This document shows, piece by piece, positions 13,980 to 22,041 of a stretch of DNA of 39,352 nucleotides. The notes under the pieces were generated by a model. The model ran no database searches. It was not told the origin of the DNA and saw nothing but the letters and a program-made list of their open reading frames with translations. Both the position numbers and the translations under genes were made by a program. Origin of the DNA: Oscillospiraceae bacterium (GTDB taxonomy: Bacteria > Bacillota > Clostridia > Oscillospirales > Acutalibacteraceae); NCBI GenBank assembly GCA_029098185.1, contig JAQXNV010000066.1, positions 1-39,352 of the forward strand. The letters are read 5' to 3'. How positions within the stretch are numbered: the first letter of the stretch is position 1; every line of letters starts with the position of its first letter.

Positions 13980-16900
13980 ATGTCAAAATTTAGTGTAAAA
14001 AAACCGCTTACCGTATTGGTGGCGGTGGTCATCGTCCTTGTGCTGGGCTTTGTGTCTTTGACCAAAATGACGCCGGACCTGATGCCCAACATGGATATGC
14101 CCTATGTTATGGTGACAACCGCCTATCCCGGCGCTACTCCGGAGGAGGTGGAGACCCAACTCACCAAGCCCATGGAACAGGCTATGGGCACCCTGGATAA
14201 CATTGATGAGATCACCTCTACGTCCAACGCCAACTACTCCACCGTGGTGATGAAATTCACCACGGACGTAAACATGGATACCATCTCTGTGGACATCCTC
14301 CAGAAGATCAATGCCATTTCCGGTGAGTGGGACGACAGCGTGGGCACACCGCACATCTTAAAGATGAACCCCAGCATGATGCCGGTGGCGGTAGCTGCCG
14401 TGAACATGGAGGGCAAAGACGGCGCCGAGTTGTCCAGTTTTCTCAACTCCACATTGATGAACCAACTGGAAGGCATTCCCGGCGTGGCCAGCATTACGGC
14501 CAACGGCGCAGTGGAACAGACGATGCACGTTGCCATCAACCAGAAGAAGATCGACAAGCTGAACAAGAAGATCCAAAAAGCCATCGACGAGCAGTTCTCC
14601 GACGGCGAGGAACAGCTCTCCCAGGCCCAGAGCGATCTGGAAACGGCCCGGGCGAATCTGCAGGCGCAGCAGGCGGCGCTGGAGGAACAGAAGAACCAGC
14701 TTGCCCAGCAGACGTCCCAGTCCGGCGGAGAAATGAACCAGAAGGAAGCCGAGATCACCGAGGGGAAGATCCAGCTACAGACCCAACTGGTCGCGCTGCA
14801 AACGCAACTGACCGAGCTGGAGGAAAAGGAAGCAAAATTACAGGAGACCCAAAAGACGATCACCAAGCTGGAGACCTCTGAAAAGCAACTAAAAAAATCC
14901 ATTTCTCAGTTAAAGAATGCGCAATCCACTGTGAAAAAGCTGGAGCAGGCCGAAGCGGGCTACAAACAGAAGATCCAGGAGATCAACCAAAACAGCGCGC
15001 TCAGCGACAAGGAAAAGGAAGCGGCCAAAAAGCAGATCTATAATAGCGACGGCTACCGCCAAACAGTGGCAGGGCTTTCGAAACTGGACGCCCAGCTCAC
15101 CGCCATGGGCACCGATCGTAATAACATCAGCACCGCCCAAAGTGAAGCCAATGACGCCTTGGAAGAGGTGCAAAATGGGTTAAAGACCATCGATACCACC
15201 CTGGCAGGACAGGGCCTTAAGCGAAGCGATGTATCTTCGGCACTGTCGGAGATCTCCAGCGGCAAGGCAAAGATCAGTGCCTCCCAGCAGAAGCTGACCG
15301 AAACGGCAGAGCAACTGGAAAATGGTCAGATCCAGCTTTCCCAGGCCATGGAGGTGCTGGAACAGCAAAAGACCAGCGCCATCTTCCAACTCAGCGACGC
15401 CACTACGCGGCTCATTCTGGGCGAGAGCAATCTGGACGCTTCTGCCAAGGAAGTCAGCGCCCAGATGGAAACGCTCCAGGAGAAAAAGGAAGCGGCCTAT
15501 ACCAACACAGATCTCAATGAGATCCTCACCATGGATACCGTTTCCAAGATCTTGTCGGCTCAGAACTTCTCCATGCCGGCCGGCTATGTCCAACAGGACG
15601 GCGTCGACACCCTCGTCACCGTAGGCGATAAGATCACCTCTCAGGACGACCTCTCAAACACGACGCTGCTGGATCTGGGACTGGAGGGCATCCACCCCAT
15701 TCGCGTCTCCGATGTGGCTGACGTGACCCTTCAGGACAACGGCGATGAGGTCTACGCCAACATCAACGGCAATGACGGCATCCTGCTCACCTTCTCCAAG
15801 CAGTCCACCGACGCCACTGCTGATGTTTCCAATAATATCAAAGCAAAATTCGACGAGCTCTCCAAAAAATATGAAGGACTCACCTTCACCAGCCTGATGG
15901 ATCAGGGCGACTACATCTACTCTATCATCAACTCTATCTTCCAAAGCCTCATCCTCGGCGCCGTCTTTGCTGTGCTCATCCTGTTTTTGTTCCTGCGGGA
16001 CATCAAGCCGACCTTCATCATCCTGTGCAGCATCCCCATCAGCGTGCTATTTGCCTTTGTGCTGATGTATTTCTCCGGCGTCACCCTCAACATGATCTCT
16101 ATGTCCGGCCTGGCCGTGGCTGTGGGTATGCTGGTGGATAACTCCGTCGTCGTCATCGAAAATATCTACCGATTGCGCAACAAAGGCGTTTCCGCCGTCA
16201 AATCCGCCGTCATCGGCGCCTCTCAAGTGGCTGCTGCCATCGCTTCCTCTACATTGACCACCATCTGCGTCTTTTTGCCCATCGTCTTTGTACAGGGCAT
16301 CACGCGTCAGCTCTTTACCGATATGGCCCTGACTATGGGCTATGCCCTCATCGCCAGCTTGATCGTGGCGCTGAGTTTGGTGCCGGCTATGTCCTCCCGG
16401 ATGCTCAAACGAGTGAAACCAAGATCCCACAAGCTGTTCGACCACTTCCTCAACGGCTATGAGAAGTCTCTCCGCTTCTCCCTGCGCTTTAAGCCGCTGG
16501 TGCTGATCCTGGCAGTGGTCCTGCTGGCCGGCAGCGGTGCCCTGGCCTTTACCAAAGGCTTTACCTTTATGCCGGAAACAAGTGCCAGCCAGGTAGCCCT
16601 GGAAATGGAACTGCCAGAAGGCTCAGTGCTGGACGACACCCGTGCTACCGCCAACGAAGCCGTTACCCGCATCCAACAGATCGAAGGTGTGGAGACCGTC
16701 GGCGCTATGCTGTCCTCCAGCAACGGCATGATGAGTGGTATGGGCAGCGGCAGCAATGATGTGCGTCATGTCCTGTTCTATATCACCGTAGACGACAAGG
16801 TGAAAAAGACCAGCAAAGCCCTGACCGAAGAGATCATCGCCGCCTGCGATGGCCTGAGCGGAACGTTCCAGGAATCGGCTATGTCCGGTGCTTCCGGCAT

Positions 16901-18290
16901 GATGGGCGGCCTCAACGACAACACCATCAAGATCCGTGTTTACGGCGATGATCTGGATACCCTGCAAAATGCCTCTAATCTGGTGGCCGGAAAGCTCACG
17001 GAAGTCGAAGGTACGGCCAACGTATCTAACGGCATCGAAGACCCGGATCCAGCCATCAAGATCGTGGTGAATAAGAAAAAGGCCATGGCCTACAATCTGA
17101 CGGTAGCCCAGGTCTATCAGCAGATCAGCACAGCGATGCAGACCGACAGCGAAGCCACCAGCATCACAGAGGATGGTGACACCTACAAAGTGATCCTGGA
17201 AAAAGCCAATACGAAAAAGCTGACGCCGGACATGATCCGAAATTACGTTCTCGACATCACGAAAGAGGACGGCACCGAGGAAAGCATACCGCTCAGCGAG
17301 ATCGCCCAGGTGACAGACACCGAGACGCTCAGCGCCATCCAGCGCATTGACCAACAGCGGTATCTGGATGTCAGCGCCGAGCTGGGCGACGGCTATAACA
17401 TCAGCCTGGTCACCGAAAATGCCAAGCAGCACTTGCAGGAGCTGGAACTGCCGGAAGGCTGCCGCATCGAATTTGACGGCGGCAATGAGGACATCATGGC
17501 CTCGATGAAAGACCTTGTCATGATGCTGGCTTTGGGCGTCCTGCTGGTGTACCTCATCATGGTGGCCCAGTTCCAGTCCCTCAAGCATCCATTCATCATC
17601 ATGTTCACCATTCCCCTGGCCTTTACCGGCGGTTTGCTGGGACTGCTCATCTGCGGCATGGAGGTCAGCGTCATCTCCATGATCGGCTTTGTCATGCTGT
17701 GCGGCATCATCGTCAACAACGGCATCGTACTGGTGGATTACATCAATCAGCTCCGCCGGGCCGGTATGCAGAAACGGGAAGCCATTGTGGAAGCCGGTAA
17801 GACGAGAATGCGCCCAATCCTCATGACGACCATCACCACTGTGCTGGGACTATTATTTATGGCTCTGGGCATTGGCGGCGGCAACGAGATGATGCAGCCT
17901 GTTGCCGTAGTGTGCATCGGCGGATTGCTCTACGCAACGCTGCTGACGCTGTACGTCATCCCGGTCATCTATGATCTGATGAACCGGAAGGACTTAAAGC
18001 GTCTGAAGCTGGAGGATCTGGACATCGTCAGCGAGGAGGAGCTGGATCGGGAACTTGCCCTGCTGGAAACAAGCCAGGGCAAACATCTGGATGCTCCCCT
18101 GCCCCGAGAAGAAAAAGCATCCTCAGAAAAAGAAAAGGCACGGCGCAAAGCAGAAAAGCTGGGCCAAAAGGCAGAAAAGAAAGCGGAAAAAACAGCGCAA
18201 AAAGAAAACAAAGCCCAGGCTAAAGCGAATAAACGAGCGGAAAAAGAAGCCAAAAAAGAAGCAAAGCAAGGCAGACACGGCCGATCATAA
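13980..18290 (+). CDS. RND-superfamily efflux permease with a long coiled-coil insertion and charged C-terminal tail
   Basis: A 1,436-residue inner-membrane transporter; ordinary AcrB/SwrC-type proteins are about 1,030-1,070. The start ATG at 13980 (MSKFSVKKPLTVLV) follows GGGAAGGGG. TM1 is residues 9-27. The porter domain begins normally (TPDLMPNMDMP, AYPGATPEEVE) and is interrupted at about residues 187-510 by glutamine/glutamate/lysine-rich heptad sequence predicted as long coiled coils. It then resumes (VSDVADVTLQDNGDEVY) and enters TM2-6. TM4 has GMLVDNSVVVIEN: the Asp equivalent to AcrB Asp407 is kept (Asp720) but the neighbour is Asn. The second half ends with VMLCGIIVNNGIVLVDY and RMRPILMTT. 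The last ~95 residues are cytoplasmic and rich in Lys, Ala and Glu (KAEKLGQKAEKKAEK). No membrane-fusion protein or outer-membrane partner is nearby. The substrate is unknown. Confidence 0.92.
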   Translation: MSKFSVKKPLTVLVAVVIVLVLGFVSLTKMTPDLMPNMDMPYVMVTTAYPGATPEEVETQLTKPMEQAMGTLDNIDEITSTSNANYSTVVMKFTTDVNMDTISVDILQKINAISGEWDDSVGTPHILKMNPSMMPVAVAAVNMEGKDGAELSSFLNSTLMNQLEGIPGVASITANGAVEQTMHVAINQKKIDKLNKKIQKAIDEQFSDGEEQLSQAQSDLETARANLQAQQAALEEQKNQLAQQTSQSGGEMNQKEAEITEGKIQLQTQLVALQTQLTELEEKEAKLQETQKTITKLETSEKQLKKSISQLKNAQSTVKKLEQAEAGYKQKIQEINQNSALSDKEKEAAKKQIYNSDGYRQTVAGLSKLDAQLTAMGTDRNNISTAQSEANDALEEVQNGLKTIDTTLAGQGLKRSDVSSALSEISSGKAKISASQQKLTETAEQLENGQIQLSQAMEVLEQQKTSAIFQLSDATTRLILGESNLDASAKEVSAQMETLQEKKEAAYTNTDLNEILTMDTVSKILSAQNFSMPAGYVQQDGVDTLVTVGDKITSQDDLSNTTLLDLGLEGIHPIRVSDVADVTLQDNGDEVYANINGNDGILLTFSKQSTDATADVSNNIKAKFDELSKKYEGLTFTSLMDQGDYIYSIINSIFQSLILGAVFAVLILFLFLRDIKPTFIILCSIPISVLFAFVLMYFSGVTLNMISMSGLAVAVGMLVDNSVVVIENIYRLRNKGVSAVKSAVIGASQVAAAIASSTLTTICVFLPIVFVQGITRQLFTDMALTMGYALIASLIVALSLVPAMSSRMLKRVKPRSHKLFDHFLNGYEKSLRFSLRFKPLVLILAVVLLAGSGALAFTKGFTFMPETSASQVALEMELPEGSVLDDTRATANEAVTRIQQIEGVETVGAMLSSSNGMMSGMGSGSNDVRHVLFYITVDDKVKKTSKALTEEIIAACDGLSGTFQESAMSGASGMMGGLNDNTIKIRVYGDDLDTLQNASNLVAGKLTEVEGTANVSNGIEDPDPAIKIVVNKKKAMAYNLTVAQVYQQISTAMQTDSEATSITEDGDTYKVILEKANTKKLTPDMIRNYVLDITKEDGTEESIPLSEIAQVTDTETLSAIQRIDQQRYLDVSAELGDGYNISLVTENAKQHLQELELPEGCRIEFDGGNEDIMASMKDLVMMLALGVLLVYLIMVAQFQSLKHPFIIMFTIPLAFTGGLLGLLICGMEVSVISMIGFVMLCGIIVNNGIVLVDYINQLRRAGMQKREAIVEAGKTRMRPILMTTITTVLGLLFMALGIGGGNEMMQPVAVVCIGGLLYATLLTLYVIPVIYDLMNRKDLKRLKLEDLDIVSEEELDRELALLETSQGKHLDAPLPREEKASSEKEKARRKAEKLGQKAEKKAEKTAQKENKAQAKANKRAEKEAKKEAKQGRHGRS

Positions 18291-18300
18291 ACGCTTAGCG

Positions 18301-18335
18301 GATCCCCCGAAAAGACTGGGGGATCTTTCTTTTTG
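18301..18335 (+). terminator. Terminator of the RND gene
   Basis: Perfect 8-bp stem GATCCCCC/GGGGGATC with a 9-nt loop, followed by TTTCTTTTT, 10 bp after the stop codon. Confidence 0.9.
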
Positions 18336-18382
18336 CACCTTTTTTCCCAGTGGGAATAGACTGGTGAATAGGGAGGTGCGAA

Positions 18383-19186
18383 ATGAACTCCGTTGTTCTG
18401 ATGGCACTGGTCGCCACCTTGGGCACCTGGGCGGTAACTGCTCTGGGCGCTGCGACCGTTGTCTTTTTTAAATCGCCAAACCAAAAGATCTTGAACCTGA
18501 TGCTGGGCTTTGCTGCCGGCGTCATGATCGCCGCCAGTTTCTGGTCCTTATTACAGCCGGCCATCGAGCGTGCCGAAGCTATGCCTGGTCTGCCCGCCTA
18601 CGCTGTGGCCACACTGGGATTTCTCTTTGGCGCACTGTTTTTATGGGGCTCCGACAAAGCTGTCTCCTGCGCCCGCAGAATGGCCCGGCGCACCCAGGGC
18701 CAGCCCAGTGGCCGCGTGAACCGCATCATCATGCTGGTGCTGTCTATCACCCTCCACAATATCCCGGAGGGACTGGCCGTAGGCGTGGCTTTTGGCACGC
18801 TCCACACCGGCGGCTTCACCACGGAAAATCTCATGGGCGCGATCACCATCGCCATAGGCATCGGCTTACAAAACTTCCCGGAAGGCGCTGCCGTGTCCAT
18901 CCCTCTGCGACGGGAAGGCTTTTCTCGGAAAAAGAGCTTCTTCTTTGGCCAGGCTTCCGGCCTGGTGGAACCGGTAGCCGGCGTCATCGGTGCGCTGCTG
19001 GTCGTTTCTGTCGAAGCGATTTTGCCCTACGCCCTGTCCTTTGCCGCCGGCGCCATGGTACTGGTAGCCGTCCACGAGCTGATCCCCGAATGTCAGCAAA
19101 ATCAGAAGGAACAGCCCTATTTTGCCACCATGGGCATCATCCTGGGCTTTGCCGTCATGATGCTGCTGGATGTGATGCTGGGATAA
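18383..19186 (+). CDS. ZIP-family divalent metal transporter
   Basis: A 267-residue membrane protein with eight hydrophobic segments. ZIP signature helices are clear: the TM4 metal site SITLHNIPEGLAVGVAFG and the TM5 site GIGLQNFPEGAAVSIPLR, plus LVAVHELIPECQQN near the end, and LMLGFAAGVMIAASFWSLL in TM2. ZIP proteins import zinc or other divalent cations, though bacterial GufA/ZupT-like members differ in selectivity. A histidine-poor loop of basic residues lies between TM3 and TM4. The start has GGGAGG. The gene is separated from the RND gene by a terminator only 48 bp upstream, and no clear promoter is visible in that gap, so it may rely on read-through. Confidence 0.92.
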   Translation: MNSVVLMALVATLGTWAVTALGAATVVFFKSPNQKILNLMLGFAAGVMIAASFWSLLQPAIERAEAMPGLPAYAVATLGFLFGALFLWGSDKAVSCARRMARRTQGQPSGRVNRIIMLVLSITLHNIPEGLAVGVAFGTLHTGGFTTENLMGAITIAIGIGLQNFPEGAAVSIPLRREGFSRKKSFFFGQASGLVEPVAGVIGALLVVSVEAILPYALSFAAGAMVLVAVHELIPECQQNQKEQPYFATMGIILGFAVMMLLDVMLG

Positions 19187-19188
19187 AA

Positions 19189-19233
19189 AAAGAGCCTGCA
19201 CATACAGCTCACACGCTTTTGTGCAGACTCTTT
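19189..19233. terminator. Bidirectional terminator between the ZIP and GGDEF genes
   Basis: Arms AAAGAGCCTGCACA and TGTGCAGACTCTTT pair with one mismatch around a 17-nt loop, with A-run on the left and T-rich sequence on the right. It serves the convergent ends of both genes. Confidence 0.75.
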
Positions 19234-19240
19234 CTTCTTG

Positions 19241-20104
19241 TTATTTTTCGGGCAGATCCTCCTGTATCTTCGCTACGATGACCGTATTTCTCCGATCCTT
19301 TGCCTGATACAGCAGCCGGTCGGCTTCATCCACCAGATCCTGGGTCTTGCCCCAGCGGTACACGCCGCCGATACTCACCGTCATGTGAATCTCCGGATGC
19401 TCGGGGAAAGTCAACTGCTCCACTGCCTTACGCAGCGTCTCCAGTTTATCTAAAAAGGTCTCTCTCGAGGGATGGGCAAACACCACCAAAAACTCATCCC
19501 CGCCATAACGGTCCAGCACATCGTCAGGATGGAGATTCTCCAAGATCGTCTCAGCTAACCTGCGCAGGACCATATCCCCGATCAGGTGGCCGTATTCATC
19601 GTTGACCTCCTTAAAATTATCCACATCAATCATGGCAATGGCACTGGTGCGCACCAGCGATTGCTGTTGTTCCTCGTAATACAGCCGATTGTACGCGCCA
19701 GTCAGGGCGTCCAGATATAATTTTCGATTAAAACACGCGATGCTTTCCGCAAAAACATTCCGGCCGTAAGCGCCAAACAGCGTTTCTTCATTGATCTTTG
19801 TGACCATCTCCAAAACGTAAGGTGTTCCCTCCATCTCCAAATACATGGCGATCACATGGTACACATCGTCGTTGATGAACTCAAATTTCGTAAACTTCCC
19901 CTTTTGGGAAAATGCCTTGGCCGAAATACAGTTTTCACAGCGGGTCGTCTTATTCCAAACAGCGTAACAGGCGTAAGGCTCCTGCACCAGCTCTCCTTCA
20001 GAGGACAGCCGATATTGGGTTGTCAGGGATACATCCACGATCCGCACTGCGTCGAACACCAGTTGCAGTTGGCGCACCAACGCTACGACCTCCTGTTTTG
20101 TCAT
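19241..20104 (-). CDS. Diguanylate cyclase with a cysteine-containing N-terminal sensor domain
   Basis: A 287-residue soluble protein. I start at 20102-20104 (MTKQEVVALVRQ), which has GGAGGAAG upstream; the longer frame to 20296 crosses a terminator. Residues about 125-285 are a GGDEF domain: LDALTGAYNRLYYEE, the metal-binding MIDVDNFKEVNDEYGH, and an intact RYGGDEFLVVF (residues 201-205), so it should make c-di-GMP from two GTP. The inhibitory I-site RxxD is replaced by HPDD (192-195), suggesting weak product inhibition. The N-terminal ~110 residues resemble a PAS-like sensor with Cys46, Cys56 and Cys59 in YACYAVWNKTTRCENCIS, possibly for a metal, heme or redox signal. It lies just downstream of the type IV pilus operon but has its own promoter. 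Confidence 0.93.
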   Translation of the reverse strand: MTKQEVVALVRQLQLVFDAVRIVDVSLTTQYRLSSEGELVQEPYACYAVWNKTTRCENCISAKAFSQKGKFTKFEFINDDVYHVIAMYLEMEGTPYVLEMVTKINEETLFGAYGRNVFAESIACFNRKLYLDALTGAYNRLYYEEQQQSLVRTSAIAMIDVDNFKEVNDEYGHLIGDMVLRRLAETILENLHPDDVLDRYGGDEFLVVFAHPSRETFLDKLETLRKAVEQLTFPEHPEIHMTVSIGGVYRWGKTQDLVDEADRLLYQAKDRRNTVIVAKIQEDLPEK

Positions 20105-20146
20105 CCTTTCTTCCTCCTTTTGCGGCAAATCCGCAACATACCTTTT

Positions 20147-20175
20147 ATCATAGCACATCTTGATAAAAACAGCAA
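20147..20175 (-). promoter_or_regulatory. Promoter of the diguanylate cyclase gene
   Basis: Minus-strand TTGCTG (20170-20175), 17 bp, then TATGAT (20147-20152) preceded by TGC, an extended -10. A small leader hairpin TTGCGG/CCGCAA (20120-20135) precedes the ribosome site. Confidence 0.6.
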
Positions 20176-20189
20176 CCTTTTTTCGCAAT

Positions 20190-20230
20190 AAAAGGATCCC
20201 TCTGCCGCTGCCGGACAGAGGGATCCTTTT
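20190..20230 (-). terminator. Terminator of the type IV pilus operon
   Basis: A perfect 15-bp stem AAAAGGATCCCTCTG/CAGAGGGATCCTTTT with an 11-nt loop, 1 bp after the last pilin stop codon. It is symmetric but only minus-strand genes flank it. Confidence 0.85.
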
Positions 20231-20231
20231 G

Positions 20232-20837
20232 TTATGTGATGGTCTGCTGCTCGATAATGGGCCGGTTGTAGCAGGACACATATCGCGTATGGTCATACCT
20301 GCCGCCGGGGCCTTCTAGCGTCAGATCCACTTGAATAATGTTGCGGGGATAATCGTTCCCCGGCTGGGTGAAGGTCAGGGAAGCGATGGTGTAATCCATG
20401 TAGACCGCCTGATCGAAGGTCCAGTCTGTGTCTTTAAACGCGCCGTTCTGGCCGTGACCGCCGGCCTTGTAATGCAGCAGGAGCAGGTCGTTTTTCGTGG
20501 AGATGGACACCTCGGAAAAATTCTTGTCCTGAAATTCGATGGTTTTGCCGTCCTGGGCAATAGACACACTGGCCTGGGTATTAGAGCCGGGATACTTATT
20601 CTGGGCGCCGGACAGCTCCCCGGTGATCTTGTCGAGGATGGTGTCTGACACCTGCTGGGCGTGCTCCACATTGCGGATCTGGTAGTAGGTCTTAAGGGAG
20701 GTCGCAACGATCTGGCAGGTGCCTACGGCAAAGATCGCAATGAGCACAAAGGTGACGACCAGTTCCACCAGCGTGGCGCCCTTTTTCTGGCGCAAGAGCC
20801 CTTTTTTTCGCCGGAAATCGTTTCCCCTATGCTTCAT
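20232..20837 (-). CDS. Type IV minor prepilin, PilW/GspJ-like
   Basis: A 201-residue prepilin and last gene of the pilus operon. The leader of about 20 residues ends in LLRQKKG, followed by the conserved start of the mature helix ATLVELVVTFVLIAIFAVGT with Glu at +5, so prepilin peptidase should cut after the Gly. The globular part is about 150 residues, beta-rich, ending in YVSCYNRPIIEQQTIT. Length and operon position fit the PilW/GspJ class of minor pilins that help form the pilus tip complex; the exact class is an inference. GGAGG precedes the start. Confidence 0.85.
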   Translation of the reverse strand: MKHRGNDFRRKKGLLRQKKGATLVELVVTFVLIAIFAVGTCQIVATSLKTYYQIRNVEHAQQVSDTILDKITGELSGAQNKYPGSNTQASVSIAQDGKTIEFQDKNFSEVSISTKNDLLLLHYKAGGHGQNGAFKDTDWTFDQAVYMDYTIASLTFTQPGNDYPRNIIQVDLTLEGPGGRYDHTRYVSCYNRPIIEQQTIT

Positions 20838-20861
20838 GATGCGTGCCTCCTTTCTCCTGTG

Positions 20862-21230
20862 TTAAGAATCATCGCCATCCCTTTCCACAAAGGAACGGCT
20901 CATGCCCGTTCCGGGATCGGTAAACTGTTTGAGCTTTGCCTTTGGCAGCGTCAGGGTATACGCCTGTTCGTTACTGCCCTCCTTCGGCTGATATTGGAGC
21001 GTCAAGTGATCTTTCAGCGTATCGGATGGTTTATCTTTTTTGTAGTATTCCCCCTGAAACGTCTCACTGTTTTGGATCATCTGGCTGGCTCGGTTCGTCA
21101 GAGACACCGATGTGCTGACGATGGTACTAAATGCACCCAGCATCAGCACCACAACGATGAATGCGATGAGCACCTCTACCATGGTGACGCCATCTTTTTT
21201 GCGTAAAATCGTAAGCCATTTTTTTCGCAT
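20862..21230 (-). CDS. Type IV minor prepilin, PilV/GspI-like
   Basis: A 122-residue prepilin. The leader MRKKWLTILRKKDG is cut before VTMVEVLIAFIVVVLMLGAF, which has Glu at +5. The globular domain is short (about 75 residues), as in PilV/GspI minor pilins, and ends in DGDDS. AGGAGG precedes the ATG; it lies 24 bp before the next minor pilin and 14 bp after the previous one. It probably works with its neighbours as a tip-complex pilin. Confidence 0.85.
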   Translation of the reverse strand: MRKKWLTILRKKDGVTMVEVLIAFIVVVLMLGAFSTIVSTSVSLTNRASQMIQNSETFQGEYYKKDKPSDTLKDHLTLQYQPKEGSNEQAYTLTLPKAKLKQFTDPGTGMSRSFVERDGDDS

Positions 21231-21244
21231 TTCCGGCGCCTCCT

Positions 21245-22009
21245 TTAGTTGGTATTGCCCGTGTCGTTTGCAGTGGTAAAGATCCAGGATTCCCTGGGAT
21301 CAATAGGAAAATTGTCTGGATTGAGGACGGAAGAAGAGATCATCACAGAATCAGGATAGTAAATCGGATTGCCTTCCTCGTCGGTTCCCCGGAGCGCATA
21401 GTTCTCCGTTTTCTCCATCGTCAGGTTGTAGCTTTTGGTGACGTCACTGGTCTGCTTGCCCTTTGTGCAGGTAACGGTCACATAGACGATGGTATCTGTA
21501 TTGCTGTTCTGGTTATCGTCGTACCGTTTGGTGCCGGACGGCTTTGTCCAGTAAATGCTGACCGTAGTCTCATCCGCCACATCCTGTTCCGACAGCTCCG
21601 GCACGGTGAACACCCGTGTGCTTTCGTCCTTGTTCTGGAAATCATCGCCCGCAATATAAGGGTTCCAGATGTGTTCCCTGCTCACCATCACCTGATGATC
21701 CTGCTCTTGCTGCCATAAATTGATGCGCAGGTAACACCACAGTGGATCGGTGCCGTTCTGCATTGCAGTTTCTACTGCCTGAAAATTTGCAAACCGGGGC
21801 GTTGTCAGCTCCTGCTCGATCTCTGCGCTGAGCGTCTCAGCAAGTTCCCGGCACTGGTCGTTCTCCTGCTGCTTTAATGCAGTGGCAAAAAAGGAGTAGG
21901 ACGCCAACAGCAGCAGCAAACTGAGCATCGTCACCACCATCATGATGACAATGGCGATGAGCAGCGCTGAGCCGTCTTTTTTCTGTAGTGTTTTCTTCAC
22001 CACGGGCAT
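21245..22009 (-). CDS. Type IV minor prepilin, PilX/GspK-like, lacking Glu5
   Basis: About 254 residues from the ATG at 22007-22009, giving a 13-residue leader MPVVKKTLQKKDG before SALLIAIVIMMVVTMLSLLL. A longer start at 22045 overlaps the preceding stop by 4 bp (ATGA) and cannot be excluded; the chosen start has AGGAG, though close. The hydrophobic helix lacks the Glu at +5 that most pilins have, as in PilX/GspK-type subunits that cap the pilus. The ~220-residue globular part is larger than in its two downstream neighbours and contains two Cys (CRELAE, WCYLRI). The class is inferred from the missing Glu, size and position. Confidence 0.75.
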   Translation of the reverse strand: MPVVKKTLQKKDGSALLIAIVIMMVVTMLSLLLLLASYSFFATALKQQENDQCRELAETLSAEIEQELTTPRFANFQAVETAMQNGTDPLWCYLRINLWQQEQDHQVMVSREHIWNPYIAGDDFQNKDESTRVFTVPELSEQDVADETTVSIYWTKPSGTKRYDDNQNSNTDTIVYVTVTCTKGKQTSDVTKSYNLTMEKTENYALRGTDEEGNPIYYPDSVMISSSVLNPDNFPIDPRESWIFTTANDTGNTN

Positions 22010-22041
22010 CGTCTCCTTTCTGCGGTCATGGCGCAAAATCT

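Noticed and set aside
14327-14881. A 184-codon frame inside the RND gene
   Set aside because: It is an alternate-frame shadow of the coiled-coil region with Arg/Gly-rich low-complexity product and no ribosome site.
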